64,000 nucleotides of DNA from Lagopus muta (GCF_023343835.1 NC_064439.1:37518508-37582507); one strand, 5' to 3'. Shown: positions 39,001-51,900, counted from the first letter of the stretch. Numbers and translations are program-made. Notes: generated by a model from the sequence alone, not told the origin.

Positions 39001-39654
39001 CTTATTTACAGTGTATTTTTCCTTCTTACTCCTGAAATAGGCCATCTATCCATGGCCATAAGTATTGTCCTTCTGACCCAGCAGTTTCTCTTTAAAATGG
39101 CCTACACGAAGATAGCACAGGTTTGTTTAGTTAGAGGCAAAAACATTACTGAGGAAATTCAAGCCGATTCCTTTTCTGCTCTGTAGTGCATTGAAGAAGA
39201 CTTTCACCTAAAGGAAATAAATAAGATACGCACAGAAGGTGAATCTTTCCCAAATCCTCTTTCTGCAGGCACTGTCAGTGGGAGGCAGACCACAGGGACC
39301 CTTCCTCCCCAAGGTAAATAGGAAGTTCACTTTGCATAGCTTGTGTAGAGAGGTGCCAAATGAAGTCTGTTTGAGTGAGAGAAAACCACTGGTGATGTTC
39401 CTTCAAGCCTAATCTGAAGGTCTATTTCACAGAAGCACCCCTGTAGGTTAGAGGAGAAGCCCACCCTGGTAAAATCAAAGCATTTTACACATGACCATGG
39501 CAAAGGGTTGGTTGGGTTGGGTGCAGAGCAGGCTCATCTATTGCATCCAAAACGGTGCGGCAGCAAGTTGGCCAAATCGAGTATTATCAGCTAGCAGTAA
39601 GAGTTTAATTTTTTATTCTTTCATTCACATTGGATACGCAACAACCCTTATTCA
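36031..39654. other. non-coding region upstream of the CpG island
   Basis: AT-rich DNA with no repeat I can name. It contains an A run at 38390-38406. It ends abruptly in the GC-rich island, so distal promoter elements may lie in its last few hundred bases, including an inverted CCAAT (ATTGG) at 39629-39633. Confidence 0.4.
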
Positions 39655-39963
39655 GGATCTGCAGAGGAGCCGTGAGGGCATCGGGGCGAGAGCTGGGGCA
39701 CCCCGGGAACCCCCCGCACACCTGTCCCGGAACCTGCGAGGAGAGCCCCGAGCATCCCGGCCTGGAGGGGAGCGGCATCCCGCCGGCATCAGCGCTCCGG
39801 GGGAACATCTCCCGCCGTGCCTGCGGGAGCGCGAGGGGAGTCTCCTCCTTCCCTCCCTGCCTCCCCCTCTGCTCTCTCCTCCCTCCCGCTGCCTGCAGCC
39901 GCAGCGCAGGGCAGGAGGGAGCGGCGGCGGCAGGCAGAGCCGCCCGGCCCGGCGGAGGCAGGA

Positions 39964-39983
39964 GGGCGGGCGGGCGGGCGGTG
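39964..39983 (+). promoter_or_regulatory. GC-box array and G-quadruplex motif
   Basis: GGGCGGGCGGGCGGG (39964-39978) provides four G3 runs separated by single Cs, an ideal G-quadruplex motif, and at the same time overlapping Sp1 GC boxes. It lies 77-91 bp upstream of the ATG at 40055, a usual position for a TATA-less core promoter. Confidence 0.75.
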
Positions 39984-40054
39984 GCTGCTCCCCGGCCCCG
40001 CCGCCCCGGCCCCGGCTCCGGCCGTGCCGCCGGCAGGCTCCGCCCGGCGCTCCC

Positions 40055-40077
40055 ATGGCGCGGCGGCTCCGCGCCAG
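40055..40077 (+). CDS. candidate first coding exon A (gene not identified)
   Basis: ATG at 40055 is followed by seven codons reading MARRLRA and two bases AG, then GTAAGG at 40078-40083, a strong splice donor (CCAG|GTAAGG). The exon would therefore be mostly 5' UTR with a very short coding part, in phase 2. The start context CTCCCATGG has C at -3 but G at +4, so initiation strength is moderate. Supported by its location 75 bp after a GC-box array in a CpG island. I do not recognise a protein from seven residues, and no downstream exon was found in the window. It may also be wholly untranslated. Confidence 0.35.
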
Positions 40078-40600
40078 GTAAGGCTGCGCTGCCTGTTGCG
40101 CCGAGCCGAATCGCGCCGAGCTGAGTCGCGCCGCGAAGTTTTGCGGGAGGCGCCGCCGCTCTGCGATGTGAGTTGCGGGGTCCTGCGGGCACGGTTTGGG
40201 GGAGGCGGCACCACGAGAAAAGTCGACGGGGAGGGAGGGAGGCGAACGTCGCTGCTGCCGCTGCCCGGGGGCTGCCGTACTGTGCCGGGGCTGGGGATCA
40301 GCCGAGGCAGCGGGGGAAGGGGGAATTAAGGGGCGGAGGCTGCCGGGAGGGGGGCTGCCACCCGCAGCCCGGGTGAAACGAGGAGGGGAGGTTCCCCTCC
40401 CCGATCCCGAAAAGCAAAGGGAAAAGCGCCCGCCGCCGTGCCCGGGTTTCCAAGGCGCCCGTTCACCGCCGAGGTCGCGCCGATCCGCATGCGGGCGGCG
40501 GCCGGGGCGCGGAGCGGGGAGAAGACGCCGTTGGTGTCGCCGTGGGATTTTTCCACTTTGAGACCTACCTGGACCAGTTGCTACGGAGCGGGCGGCGGCG

Positions 40601-40677
40601 ATGGGGAGGAGAGCAGCTCCCTCCGAAAGCGAGCAACAAATGGCAGCGGGGGCGGCGGCGGAGCTGGCCGCGGCCAG
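40601..40677 (+). CDS. candidate first coding exon B (gene not identified)
   Basis: ATG at 40601 in a strong context (GGCGATGG, G at -3 and +4) opens 25 codons beginning MGRRAAPSESEQQ, with a second in-frame ATG (MAAGAAAELAAA) at codon 14. It ends in two bases AG at 40677, followed by GTGAGC. The alanine-rich start is ordinary for cytosolic or nuclear proteins from GC-rich first exons. Other frames are also open across this stretch: one starting at 40438 ends in CAG at the same donor in phase 0, so the coding frame cannot be decided by sequence alone. Exon B and exon A leave the same phase, which would let them share a second exon as alternative starts. Confidence 0.4.
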
Positions 40678-40900
40678 GTGAGCTGCACCGCCCGCAGCCC
40701 CGTAGGGCAGCGGCGCGGGGGGCGCTGCGGTCTCCGGGCGCAGCCGCAGCCCCCGGGTGCTCCGTGTGCGCGGCGTGGGGCTGTGGGCGGTGGGGAACCC
40801 GGGGGGCACGGCCGCGACCTTAGGGAGGCACAGAAATGTCAGGCGGCCGGCAGAGCGTGTGTGCCTGGTGCTGTGCGGGTAGCAGCAAGCTGTGCCCTCT

Positions 40901-43900
40901 CCTTTCTGGGAATCTGTGCGTCCAGAATTTCCCCTCCCTAAAAATTTAGGACATAGTCTTGGATATGCCAGCGGGAATTTTTCTTTTCCTTCTTGGCTCT
41001 TTCCCTTAAAAATGAGAAGATTTTAGAGAATCGGTCAGAAAATCGCTGAGCCCTTCAGGCTGGTGGTTATCACCCGATCTTGCTAAGCGTCCCTAGAGAG
41101 CAGAAATGGTGTGATTATGGAGCGAGAGCAGTCGGATAACTTGAGAAGCACAGAGGAGCCAACTCCTCCCAGAGTCAGAATGAAAATCGAGCAACCAATG
41201 TATAGCATTTGTCTTAAAGAAATGAGCCCAGAGGTATTTCCATACATATGGAAATGACAAAATAAGCAACTTGAGAAGACTGTAATTGTTTAAAAATAAT
41301 AATCCTGACAAAATGTTATAAATTTGGCAAGGAAAGAAAAATGAGTGTTTTTAGAGCCTCAAACTCTTCCTAGGACGGCCTCTTCTGAGTGCCGAACAGT
41401 AGCAGGGAATAATTTCTTCTCGTGGTAATCTATCTAACAATTTGTGCATTTAAATTGCAAGGTGTGTGTGTCATACAAAGCAGTAACTGGAAGGCTTTGA
41501 TACAGGGAACTACTGTGTTCCATTGGCTTACGTGTTGGTATTTTTCTTAGCAATTTAATTAAAAAGGACAGACACACAATGGGCTTCCCATTTGATTTAG
41601 AAGGAAAGAAGAAAGTGATTAAGCTGTAAAGTAAACTAATTTGCAAAACCTTTACTATGTTCAGAGTCTAGTTTTCTAGTTGAGTTTCTGTATCTTGCTT
41701 GGAATTAATGCTAGCGGTGTGATTGCTGAGCTGATTCTGCAGCCCTCGCTTGTGTGAGTTGCTATGGGTTTCTATGGGATCACTCCTACAGGTAATACTC
41801 CGATGACTCAAGGCAGCAGAATTGGCCCCGTTGTCATACGGTCCCGCACACAGAGTGCTGAGGGAATGTGCCTCTTGGCCCTGATGGGAGGTCTGTGGCT
41901 GTGGTGGGGAGCAGCTTGGGTTTGAGTCCAAGTCTCTTGCATTTATTCAGCTGTTGCTGCTGGGGTTACCACCTTGAGGTCTGCTGTAAAGGAGCACTGC
42001 TTTTGGTGTGAGCAGGGTGAGCTCCTGTAGCTCATGGTGGCTTTCCATTGACTTGGGGCGAGCTGAAGCTGCTCAGCATCTCGGAGAACAGGACCAGAGT
42101 GATCGAGGAGGAGGATCAGATCTGCAGCTGTCAAGAATCAGCATGTTTTGGCTCAAATTAATCAAATTAAGTAGTAAAAACGAAACACCTTTTTAATAGC
42201 TATAGAGGCTTGTGCTCTGGATCCATTCCTGTCCTGGTGAAATCCTTGGGAGCTTTGCTACAACATGAAAAGAATAGCAAGGTGTTGTGGTTTGCCTCTG
42301 CCATGTGCTTCACAGGGTTCTATTTAAAGTCTTTTGGAAGAGAGGAATATTTTCCTTCTTGTGCTGAAGCTACATTAGAACCTGGCTACCTTCAGAACAA
42401 CCACATCATAGGACAGCTCAGGAAATAATCTCCTAGCAGTAGAACTGGAGTTTATGGACCTGTTCTCTCTTACAGTGCAGACTTGGGTGTCAAACCCCCG
42501 AGAAAATGTGTTGCTCTACTACAAACTCACCTGTAGATGCTCACTTTCAATAATAAGGCACTTCTAAATCTCACTTTTAAGGGGTTTCATGTTATGTCAT
42601 TCCCAATATTTATATGCATCATTCAATGGATTATCTCTGTCAGGAAGGATTCAAAATTTTTGATGAAATGAAAAATTTAAGAAGCGGGAAAATGTGTAGA
42701 AATATTTGTTATTATTGTTTCAGTTGATGAGATGGATGAAGGAAGGAGCTTTTCTCCGTGTAGAATATTGTGGTTTTGATCACTTGCAGGATTTACATGT
42801 AGCTACCATCCTTGTCATCTGCATGCAAGTTCTTTGGATCAGTCCTGACTTGAGAATGTGAATTAAATCAGTGTTCTGTGCCCAGCAAAATCAGCTTTGT
42901 GGTTTTGCTTCATCCAGTGAATTTTTTTTAGTACATATGAGGAAATCTCTTACAAAGCTCCGAAAACCAGACACTTATAATGCAAAGAGAACCTTATTTA
43001 AAAAAATAGTGTTTGAGCCAAGAATAAATTATTGGAGTTCATGGAATGCATAGCATTTACCTTGGCCTGTTTGACCAACTCTTTTTAAATATTAGCTTAT
43101 TTACTAAAAGTCATCTCCTGAAAGGGCAGACTGGGTTGGATACTTCAGCACTGGTATGAACTCTATTGATGAGGCTGTGTTTGTAGCCTGTGCTGCTATG
43201 TGTTATGCAGGGACCTAGGCTGAACTTGGAACAACACAATGCTTACTGCTGCCAACCGAGAAATAATTTTTATTCCTGTCCCCCAGATATTTAAATGCTC
43301 TATCAAGTTCCTTCAGCAAGCAGGTTTGTTTTTAAGATAGTTTCTTTCTGTGCTGACTTCAGCACTGTGTGTGGGGAAAGCCTGTTGCCATGTGGTTTGC
43401 TGCAGCCCCCGATTCCTGCTTCTCATCAGCAAGGAAATGGTGATGGTAGCTGAATTAATGTGCTTGAGGATGTTTGTTTTCTTTGTTTGTTTGTTTTTTT
43501 CTCTCTGGTGAACATCTTAAGGATGAAAAGAAAGAGAAAGAGAAAAATGGGAACAGACAAAGTAGGCCAGATGCCTTAGAAATAGGAGAAAAGCAAAAGG
43601 AAGAGACAGCAAGGAAAAAAGCTCTGGGTGAATGGTGGAGTTGAGCCTTTCTGAAGGATGAAGCATTTGCTGTGGCTGTAGCACAGCCCTTTGGTTTGGC
43701 TCACTGCTGTGCTGGGGCTCGCCCAGAGACTTTGGGGAAGACACTGTGGTTGGGCAGATTTACTTGTTTTCCTTGAGTAGGAGTCTTGCTGAGGGAATGG
43801 GCTGAGCTTTCTGTGCTTCAACTCCACAGACAGAGGAGATAAAAGTGCCTCTTGAGTAAATGGTGCTGGAAAAGGGCCTTTTCAGAGAGACATTCAACTG

Positions 43901-45564
43901 AGTAATTGGAATTTTTACTTAAATGGAGATGAAAATTAGCACTACAGATCTTGATGCACTTGACTGTGGTTTACCTTTGCTTTTCTGGATCACTCCAACT
44001 ACTTCGTGTGTCTTTAAAATACATTTGTCCTACCTTAATAGCAATTTTGTAATGTTGCTAACTTGTCCTTTGAAAAGAAGCAGAAAGTTGAACTCTGCCT
44101 GCTGAATAGTGCTGTAAAAGGACAGTAACAAGAGAAAGGGAGAGGTGACAGGAGTGAGTGATAGCACAGAGATGGGTTGCTGCTCTACCTTGGAAGTAGG
44201 AAAGCAATTGGAGACTATTTAATTATTTAAGTAACAATAAACAAAAAGTCTGGTTATGCAGTAAAAGGGGAGACAAACAGTAAGTAGAAATTTGAGAGAA
44301 GGAAATAAGGCATAAGAAAAGTAGAAGGTGGATGAGCAGGGATCAAGTGGACAGGGGCGGGCTTTCACTGGGAAAAGGTAATCTGTATCGATCAGTGTAT
44401 TGCAGTGCTTCCATAGCAGCTTGACTTCTCCTCAAATGGTGAGAGTCTGATGCAGCATGTTCTTCCCTTGGGGGTCGCCTCATGTTACTGTTTTTCCTTT
44501 GGATGCTCGACTGCAACTAATAGGGCACATGTTTTAAGGTGCACGTCTTGGTGACAGACCATCCTAAGAGGTATACTATGTAGATGCTCTTTTAATGGTG
44601 TTATCATTTTCTCTTCTGTCAGTGTTGCTCTGGAAGTTACCTCTCCTCCTTTCTCCAGCAAGTAATAACGTTGATTTTAAAGACAAGTTTTTGTTTGTTT
44701 GTTTCTTTTACAGCTTACCAAAATTAGGTTGCATACTTCTGCAACTATACTTACTAAAGTTGTTTTGTATGTAAATACTGGGGGTATTCACTGTTTCGAT
44801 AGGGTACTTGAAGGATTACTTCTAGGGTTTGTACTGGGAGTTAATAGGACGCAATGAAAGCAAGTGTTTCTTATTTTCTTTCATCTGGATTGAAAATGTG
44901 TATTCCTTGGGTTGGAAGTTGGTATACTTTGTGAGAAACACTTTCGCACTAGTTAAAAAGTATTAACTTCTATGTGCACGTGAAAAATAGGCAGCAAAAG
45001 GATGAAACTTCTGGACATTCAGATGAATCGATGCTGTTTACTGTTGCAGAAGACATCTTAATTAAAAATAAACAAAAGGTTGCTGGGTGTGCAACCTTTG
45101 GTTCTTGCCAGTGCTCTTCATCCCTAAAGAACAGAATTTGTAACAGTACTGAGCAAAATAACTGCAACAAAATCTTCCATGAAGTTTCTCACTACACTGC
45201 GTGCTATTTAGTGGGCAGTGGTGGTTGTATATCTGGTTGATGATACTCCAGCTTATGGATATTAAAAAGAACACACAAAAGTTTAAGCTACAGATGTTCA
45301 AATTACTGAACTTATAGCCCATTTGTAGTTCGTGTTGGATAATGACAATGGATCCATTCAGACTTCCATTTGTTTTCCATTGTTTCCATTGTTTGTTTTT
45401 TTTTTTAATTCTTCATACAGCAGTATTTAAGTACCATGTTAGCCTTATGAAACCCCAGACTTTTCATGTGCTCCTGAAAACATAGTCTGAAGTTGTTCTG
45501 TTTTTTTTTTTGTTTGTTTGTTTGTTTTATCTGAAGTTGAGGATTGTGGTGGGGTTTTTTTGTT

Positions 45565-45598
<34 letters not shown>

Positions 45599-46829
45599 AA
45601 TATCTTCTATTTACCTCTGTCCAGGCAAAAATGGTGTTTGCCAAGAAGAAAAAAAAAGAATAAATATGTGCAAATTTAAGAGGTCCAGAAGAAAGAAAAA
45701 ATTCACAGGCAAAGGCTACTCAGAGGGCCAGGGGTCAATAAATCTAGGGCTGTCTCTGTCTTATCAGCATGAGTGGTCCAGGGTTTGCTGCTGTTGTTGT
45801 TTGTTGTTTTTTTTTTTCCTAGAGATGCTGCAAATGGTCTTTAAAATTTATCGTGATTATTAAACATAATTTATCCTTATTAGTGTCAAAAGAGAGAATG
45901 ACCCTTAGTTCCTTTTTCCTGAAGTGAACAGAGTACAATTGCCACTGCAACCTTCATGTAGTCTGACAGAGTTTCTAACCATCCGTTTTGCCTTTCCAGT
46001 GTTGTTGACACCGAGTCCTTGTGATGAAAATGGGTTGCTTTTAAACAGTCTCTTTTTAACAAAGTTTGTGATAGAATATTACTGTTCTTGAATACTCATC
46101 ATTGCCAAGCTGCAGATGCACTAGAAGGGAAGGCGTGTATCAGAGGATATCTGCTTTCAAGTACTCATTTTTGGATTTTGCTGTACCCTGGATATGTCTG
46201 GTGTTGTTCAGAAGATAATGGTATATAGATCTTCGCTCTGTTCTGCAAGAATATCTCCTCCTTGTTAAAGCTGAGAAATTCCAATCTGTTTCAAAGAAAA
46301 TGGTCTACGTGACTTTGTAAAGAGGAATGTGAGAGGAAAATTATTCTTTTCTAGAATCTTCAAATTAAGAGTGGAACAACTCCCCACACACAGGGGAGTG
46401 CCTTAGAACACAGCATACCTTAGAACTTCACTTGTCACCTCTCAAACACCACAGATGACTAAAGCACACCAGTTCAAATTGAGTAAGAACATCTCACCTT
46501 TGATTTAAAAGCAGTGCAGGGATGAAAGCATGCACTCAGTGGGCAATCTTTCCCCTGTGGGTGCAGATTGAGGCAGCTGAGCGGAGTTGCTTTGTCCGTG
46601 CAGACTAGATTCCTTCTCCCATTCTTGTTTTAAGCGTTGTCATTGAAGAGTTAATGATTTCTGTTAAGAGATTCTATCGGTTACTTACTGTTTCCAGAAT
46701 CTTTTGCAGTTTTTGCTCTTTGACAGACATCACTGTATATGTATTATGCTCATCATTTTCATCAATTACACGTCATGTTTATTGGCAGCTCTCATGCATA
46801 AATACTTATTTTGCTGGAGTAGGAGACAA
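40901..46829. other. presumed first intron, no recognised exon
   Basis: AT-rich DNA downstream of the candidate first exons. No open frame with domain similarity and no repeat family that I can name before 46.8 kb. T runs at 45505-45530 with GTTT repeats and T28 at 45567-45594. Confidence 0.4.
45567..45594 (+). repeat. T28 homopolymer
   Basis: Twenty-eight consecutive Ts, following another T/GTTT low-complexity tract at 45500-45530. Length variation between individuals is likely. Confidence 0.9.
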
Positions 46830-47540
46830 CAGGATTTAAGTGTGTAAGAAAATGGTCTTTGGCTCGGAAAAAAAAAATTGTGATGGATACAAATGGTATT
46901 TCAATAACTTTCGATCCAAAAACTTTTCTTGCAAAGCGACACGACTGTTCTTCTTGCCAGTCACGGCAGGTGCTCCATCTGTACAAATACTGCCTAATTT
47001 GAACCAGTCAAGCTTAACATTTTTTTTCCCACTATCTGCCACATTCTCAACAAATTTTCTCAGTTCTTTAAACAAGTGTGAGGCAGCAGTGTGGAACAAA
47101 ATGGACAGAGGCCAAGCAATTCCCTTAATTATAGCAGTTGTGTAGTGGTTTTTTTTGTTTTTTTTTTTGTTTTTCTTTCTTAACACATTGAACAACAACC
47201 GTCAACTGTGCAGTGTCAGTATCATTGCAGCTTCCCTTGGTGGCGAGCAAAAAAAAAAAAAAACCACTGACATGAATCTGTTAAAGATTGAATCCATGCT
47301 GTTGCATCATTTACTATCATCTCAGCCCCTCTCATTGTCATGCTGCATGAAGAACTGTGGATGTATCAGCTGTGCACTGCTCTTTTGATCCGGTTTGCAT
47401 AGCAGTAACTGATACACTTCTTTGCCTTCTGCCTGTGCTGCCCAAGAATGGTTCTTTCTTGTAAGTAATAGGGATATTTGCTGTTACACCTTCACTGCTG
47501 ACTTCAGCTCACAGATGCGTATTTATTTTTTTCCAGACAA
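46830..47540 (-). mobile_element. hAT transposon fragment, central transposase region
   Basis: On the minus strand 47012-46953 encodes LDWFKLGSICTDGAPAVTGK. This matches the hAT transposase and domesticated ZBED/GTF2IRD2-type signature 'LDW-x-K-L-x-x-I-C-T-D-G-A-P-A-M-T-G-K', whose first aspartate belongs to the catalytic site. Upstream in the same direction, in broken frames, are ELKSAVKV (about 47500) and a KKNHSWAAQAE stretch (about 47440), and then DTDTAQL (about 47205), all in the order expected of these proteins. Stop codons and several A/T runs (46868-46877, 47150-47172, 47251-47264) break the frame, and part of the middle is missing. No terminal repeats were found. It is dead, and complements rather than duplicates the C-terminal fragment at 4 kb. 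Confidence 0.72.
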
Positions 47541-48949
47541 AAAGCTCTTCTGCTTGGTGCCTTTCTTGTTATGGAATGAGACTGCATATTGGATACAATC
47601 AAAGATTTTTTTTTTTTTTTTTTGGCATGAATTTGCAAAATATATATGTGTGAGTTTGTGTGAAAACACTGTTCACATTTAGAATGTTTGTGTAGCTGTG
47701 TCACTGCACACAAACTTACTTCTACTGACTCTGCACTTTCTTCAAAGAATGTAGAGAAATTCTCTCCATGCAGTGTCATCTCTGTGTATTTTCTTCTCCG
47801 TATTTGTACTGTGGCATGCATGACTTGCCAAGCAATGCTTTGGAGATAAGTAAATTGCTTTAAAAAGTTTATGGCTGTTTGAGTTAGCTTGAGCAATCAT
47901 TAGAAAACCATGAGGTGAATGAGGAGGCTGCAGGTTGCTCAGCTCCTTTATTTTCCTCCTGCTGTATAGATGCAGAGCAGGTAATCAGTGGTTTGCATAG
48001 GTTCCCAAAAACAGTCTTGCTGACTGTGGTTATTGTGTCTTGGATGTTTGATGTTTTAATAGAGCAGATTTAATCATGTTTACTAAAGTTACTTGTTTTT
48101 AATTCTGCTTCTAAAAGCTGTGCATTGCAGCTTTGAATCCTACCTGATCACTTGGGCTCACGCAAATGAATACAAATACTCAGGCTTGTAGAACAGTACT
48201 TTCCACTTGCTCCATGCAGCATCAGTCACTCACTTCAGTACTAGCGAGGGGGAAACAAGAGGCTGATTCTGTGAGCATTTGCCCTTCCATTCACTTGGCT
48301 CCTGTACCAAGGCCCTCTCAATTTCCTATGTATCTGCAGTTTCCTCATTTATGTATATGTATTTGTAGTGCCTTTCTTCATTTTGGAGCACTCAGTTGCA
48401 GGTAAAGGACACCGACAGCATAACTTCTCAGTGACTTAAATACCACAGCTGACAGAGATTTAATTACTAAGGATCAGCTATTAGCGAAGCACAATTCAAT
48501 ATTTCAGCCTAGGGGAAAAAGAAAAAAATGTTTGTTTTTAATTGCAGATAATGAGCATGATGTGGTCGGTTGGTATGAATCAATTTTGGCTGACTACTGA
48601 GGTGAAAGGTTTGCGGTAGTGGAAATCAGAGACTGGGGAAGGGGGACTTCTTACTACCAGCAGTTATCTGTAGTGTTGTCACCCACACCCTTTGCTGTTC
48701 ACAGAGTTCCCTCCTGGCACTTTTGGATAGTAGGCTTGCTCCTGGAAATAGTTCTGTTTCATCCTGAGAAATAGGCTCTAAACTTTATCCCTTCTCCAAT
48801 ATAACTTAGGCTAGCTGCTTTTATTTGACAGCTTAATAATTGTACCTAAGCTGCCTTTGAAAATATTTTGCTTAGATTTTATTAGACTTCAATGTATTAC
48901 TTTCTCAAAGGATTTTTATAGTTCTTAGTAAATAAAGAATGAATCTGAG

Positions 48950-48981
<32 letters not shown>

Positions 48982-51900
48982 AAATTAAGTACTCCTTGTC
49001 TTTACTTCCAAAAGAAAATTGATGGAAAAATGTGCTAATTATATTCTTTTCTAATCATTTTCACACCTGAATGGAAAGAAAAGAAAAACTCCTATGCATA
49101 AGCCTTTTGAAATCTGTTTTCTTGTGCCATAGCCTTTGCTTTTTCCAATTATAGAGAAACATGTATTCCTCAAATGTGATCAGAAGAAAATTACTATTCA
49201 ACTGCTGTGATAACCAGTGAAACATGGGACTGAAAGTCAAATAACCTACTGCTTTGCGGCAGGAGTGGTTTTGGAGCCTTGATTTCAGTGTTGCAAAGGG
49301 GAATGAGCCCTGTTGTCACAAGAGTAATGATGCACCTATGAATATGCCAGAGCACCACTTGGAGGGACACCTCTTTGCTTTAGGGGCTCTTTTTGATTTT
49401 GGAAAATTCACCTTGGGTCTTTGAGGCTGTGCTGTAGTTCCTCTTGCTGGTGAAAGCTTTTGCTGTTAGTTGAGTGTTTGATCTCTAAAGAGATATGGAT
49501 GCATTTGAATAGGGAACTTGTTTTCTTTGCCTGTCCAGAATAAAAACTACAACACAATCACCAACAAACTCACAGCCAACAAAACATAAAAGCCAGCCTC
49601 TGACAGCTATAACTTACCACATGTGAAGGGGTTGTTGTTCTTCAGTTTGGTCTTGAATTTTTCAGGCTTGGTGTGAGAGGACACATGAGAGGACAGTGCT
49701 GTCTACGAAGAGCTGAGAGGGATGTATCAGGCCAAACGTCTGTCTAAGAAGACCTAGCTGAAGAAAAGGAGGGCAGAAATATCAAAGCATGCTGAAGCAT
49801 TTTCTATTAAGTTTGCAATTCTTTGGCAAGACATAAATGATAAAACATCCTGCTAATGCATTTCCTTGCTAAGCTCACAGATGCTTTCTTGGTGGGATTG
49901 TTGGAGGTGTATTCCTTGCCCAGGGAAAGCTGGCATTATGGATGTGCATGGGGTGTGGGTATTTGTCAGGGCTGAGACAAGGACCCTGCTACAAGAAACA
50001 GCTTGTGGAATCTGTAATCCCAGGAAAGCTTCTTGATGAAGACCTCTGTGTCTGCACGAAGGGCTGAGGGCCACGAACAGCAGTGGGCTTCCCTGAGAAG
50101 CTGGCATCTTAAAAGTCTGTTCAAGTTCAAGCCTGGTCTTTTCTATAAACAAGGAGTTTTGTTATGGATCTGGTCCTGAGTATAAATGGAACTATGACCA
50201 CTTTTCAGTACCTGCTGGTGCGAAGCTTTGCTATGTGTACTGCGCTCTCAAATGCAGGCATGTTAGTTATTAACAAGAATCAGCAGTGTGAGTCAAAGAT
50301 GTTTTAAACTGTGTGGTTTACACAAGGCCTTCAAGGTTCTGATTCAGTGCTCCTCCAAAACCTCACTGAAAAGAAGTGCTCAGTTCTTTTCTCTTAGTAG
50401 CGTGGCTGTGGGAGGGTGGGTTGGTGAGCTTTCAATGTTTCTGGGAGCGGGGGAGTCCCATGTGACTGCTGTGCAGCGTGGGTCTATAATCTCTAACGTT
50501 CCTGGTATTACTTTTTTTGTTTTTTTTTTTTTTTGTAGTTCTCCCCCTCCTCCAACTTGTGAATCTTTGCTTTAATTTGTCTCTGAATCTAAGTCATGTT
50601 TAAAGAACAAAGTCCATTAGAGATATTGACACAACCAAGAGAAATGTTTCTAGAAGATGCAGGTCACCTTTGGAGATTACAAACGTATTATGTCTTCCAT
50701 TTCTCAAGGGAAATTGGTCATTCTGAACAAGAAAATAAATTCTAAAGTGATAGTTTAGAATAGTCTTCGGAAGGCTTAACCAAGTGCAGCAACTCTGCAT
50801 TTCCCAGTTGGTGCTGCAGAAATGTTCTATTATAGCATATCAATGTATTTGGTTAATCAAAAGTAAACTTTGTGCAATTTTCCTCGCAAATATTTGTGTA
50901 CTAATGAGAATGTTTACAGTCCATAACCTTTTTACTATTTTATTTTTATCTGACTGTGTTTTTATTGCTGCTGTTTTTCGAAAGCCATACTAAAGGTATC
51001 CTCTTCTGAAATTTCTTATGGGGAGAGGAGCCATGGGAAAGTCTGTAGGTTCAAATATAAGACTAGGAGTTGTTCAGAGGTGTTCTCATTTGTGATTCGA
51101 AAGCTATTTGTTTTGGAAACCTCAGTATTGCTTTTTTTCCTTCAGAATCAATTGCATTTAGTGATTTGAAGTATTCCTGCATAAATCTGAGCTCACTGAG
51201 GTTGCTTTGATTACAGTGGGTGTAAACCATAACAGATTTAAGACCGTAATGTGCATGCAGTCTCAGTTTGTATTACTTGTATGAAAAATCATAATGAATA
51301 CACCTTAAGAATGAATATTAATCTTACTGATTTGGACATACTATATACCCAAATGGAAAGTGAAGCATGGTTTCTAATTTGCAATACAAAAATACTTGAA
51401 ACAGCTATTTTTGGTACTTCAGTATAATCTACTGAATTCATATCTACCTTTGTCATCTGACAGCCTGCTGAAACAAGATTCTGCTCAAAATGATAAAAGT
51501 GACAGTTGTACAATGTGTTTTATTCCTGCTGAGCCCTGTTATGTAGTTAGTTTGGGGAGATTGGGATCTTGCTTCACTCGTTCAAGGACAGTCCTTCGGA
51601 AAGGATTTGCAGAATTTGTAATTGTGCCCATAAATTCTCCCTCCCCCCTGCAAGTATGGTACAATTTCTGATGCGGCCCTTCTGTTCTGAACTGAGGAAG
51701 AAACAATTCTCTCATTTTTTGCTTATTGCCTCTTTTTGAAACCCCAGTGATTTCATCCTGCTTGTGGTGAATCCCTCTGCCACTTCAGCAGATCTTCCCC
51801 TTTTCTGTAATGTTTTTATGTGGAATTGCTTCTGTGCTGTCAGCATTTGACCCCTTGCAGATGACAGTGAATAGAAGAAATGTATGTACAGGGACCTGAA

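Larger units (their letters stand above)
39655..40900. promoter_or_regulatory. CpG island promoter
   Basis: GC content and CpG density jump sharply relative to everything else in the window, from about 39655 to about 40900. CpG islands of this length in birds usually mark the promoter and first exon of a gene, often a broadly expressed or developmental one. Inside are a pyrimidine-rich block (39841-39895), four overlapping GGGCGG-type Sp1 boxes (39964-39983) and no clear TATA box. Long open frames on both strands through the island (for example 385 codons on the minus strand, 40809-39652, and 196 codons on the plus strand) are caused by lack of AT-rich stop codons and are not evidence of protein. 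The plus strand has three GT splice-donor matches (40078, 40168, 40678), which favours a plus-strand gene; divergent transcription from the minus strand is possible. Confidence 0.9.

Noticed and set aside
39652..40809. A 385-codon minus-strand frame and several 120-196-codon frames on both strands in the CpG island
   Set aside because: Stop codons are AT-rich, so long frames are expected by chance in GC-rich DNA. The translations are low-complexity in P, R, G and A, with no domain.
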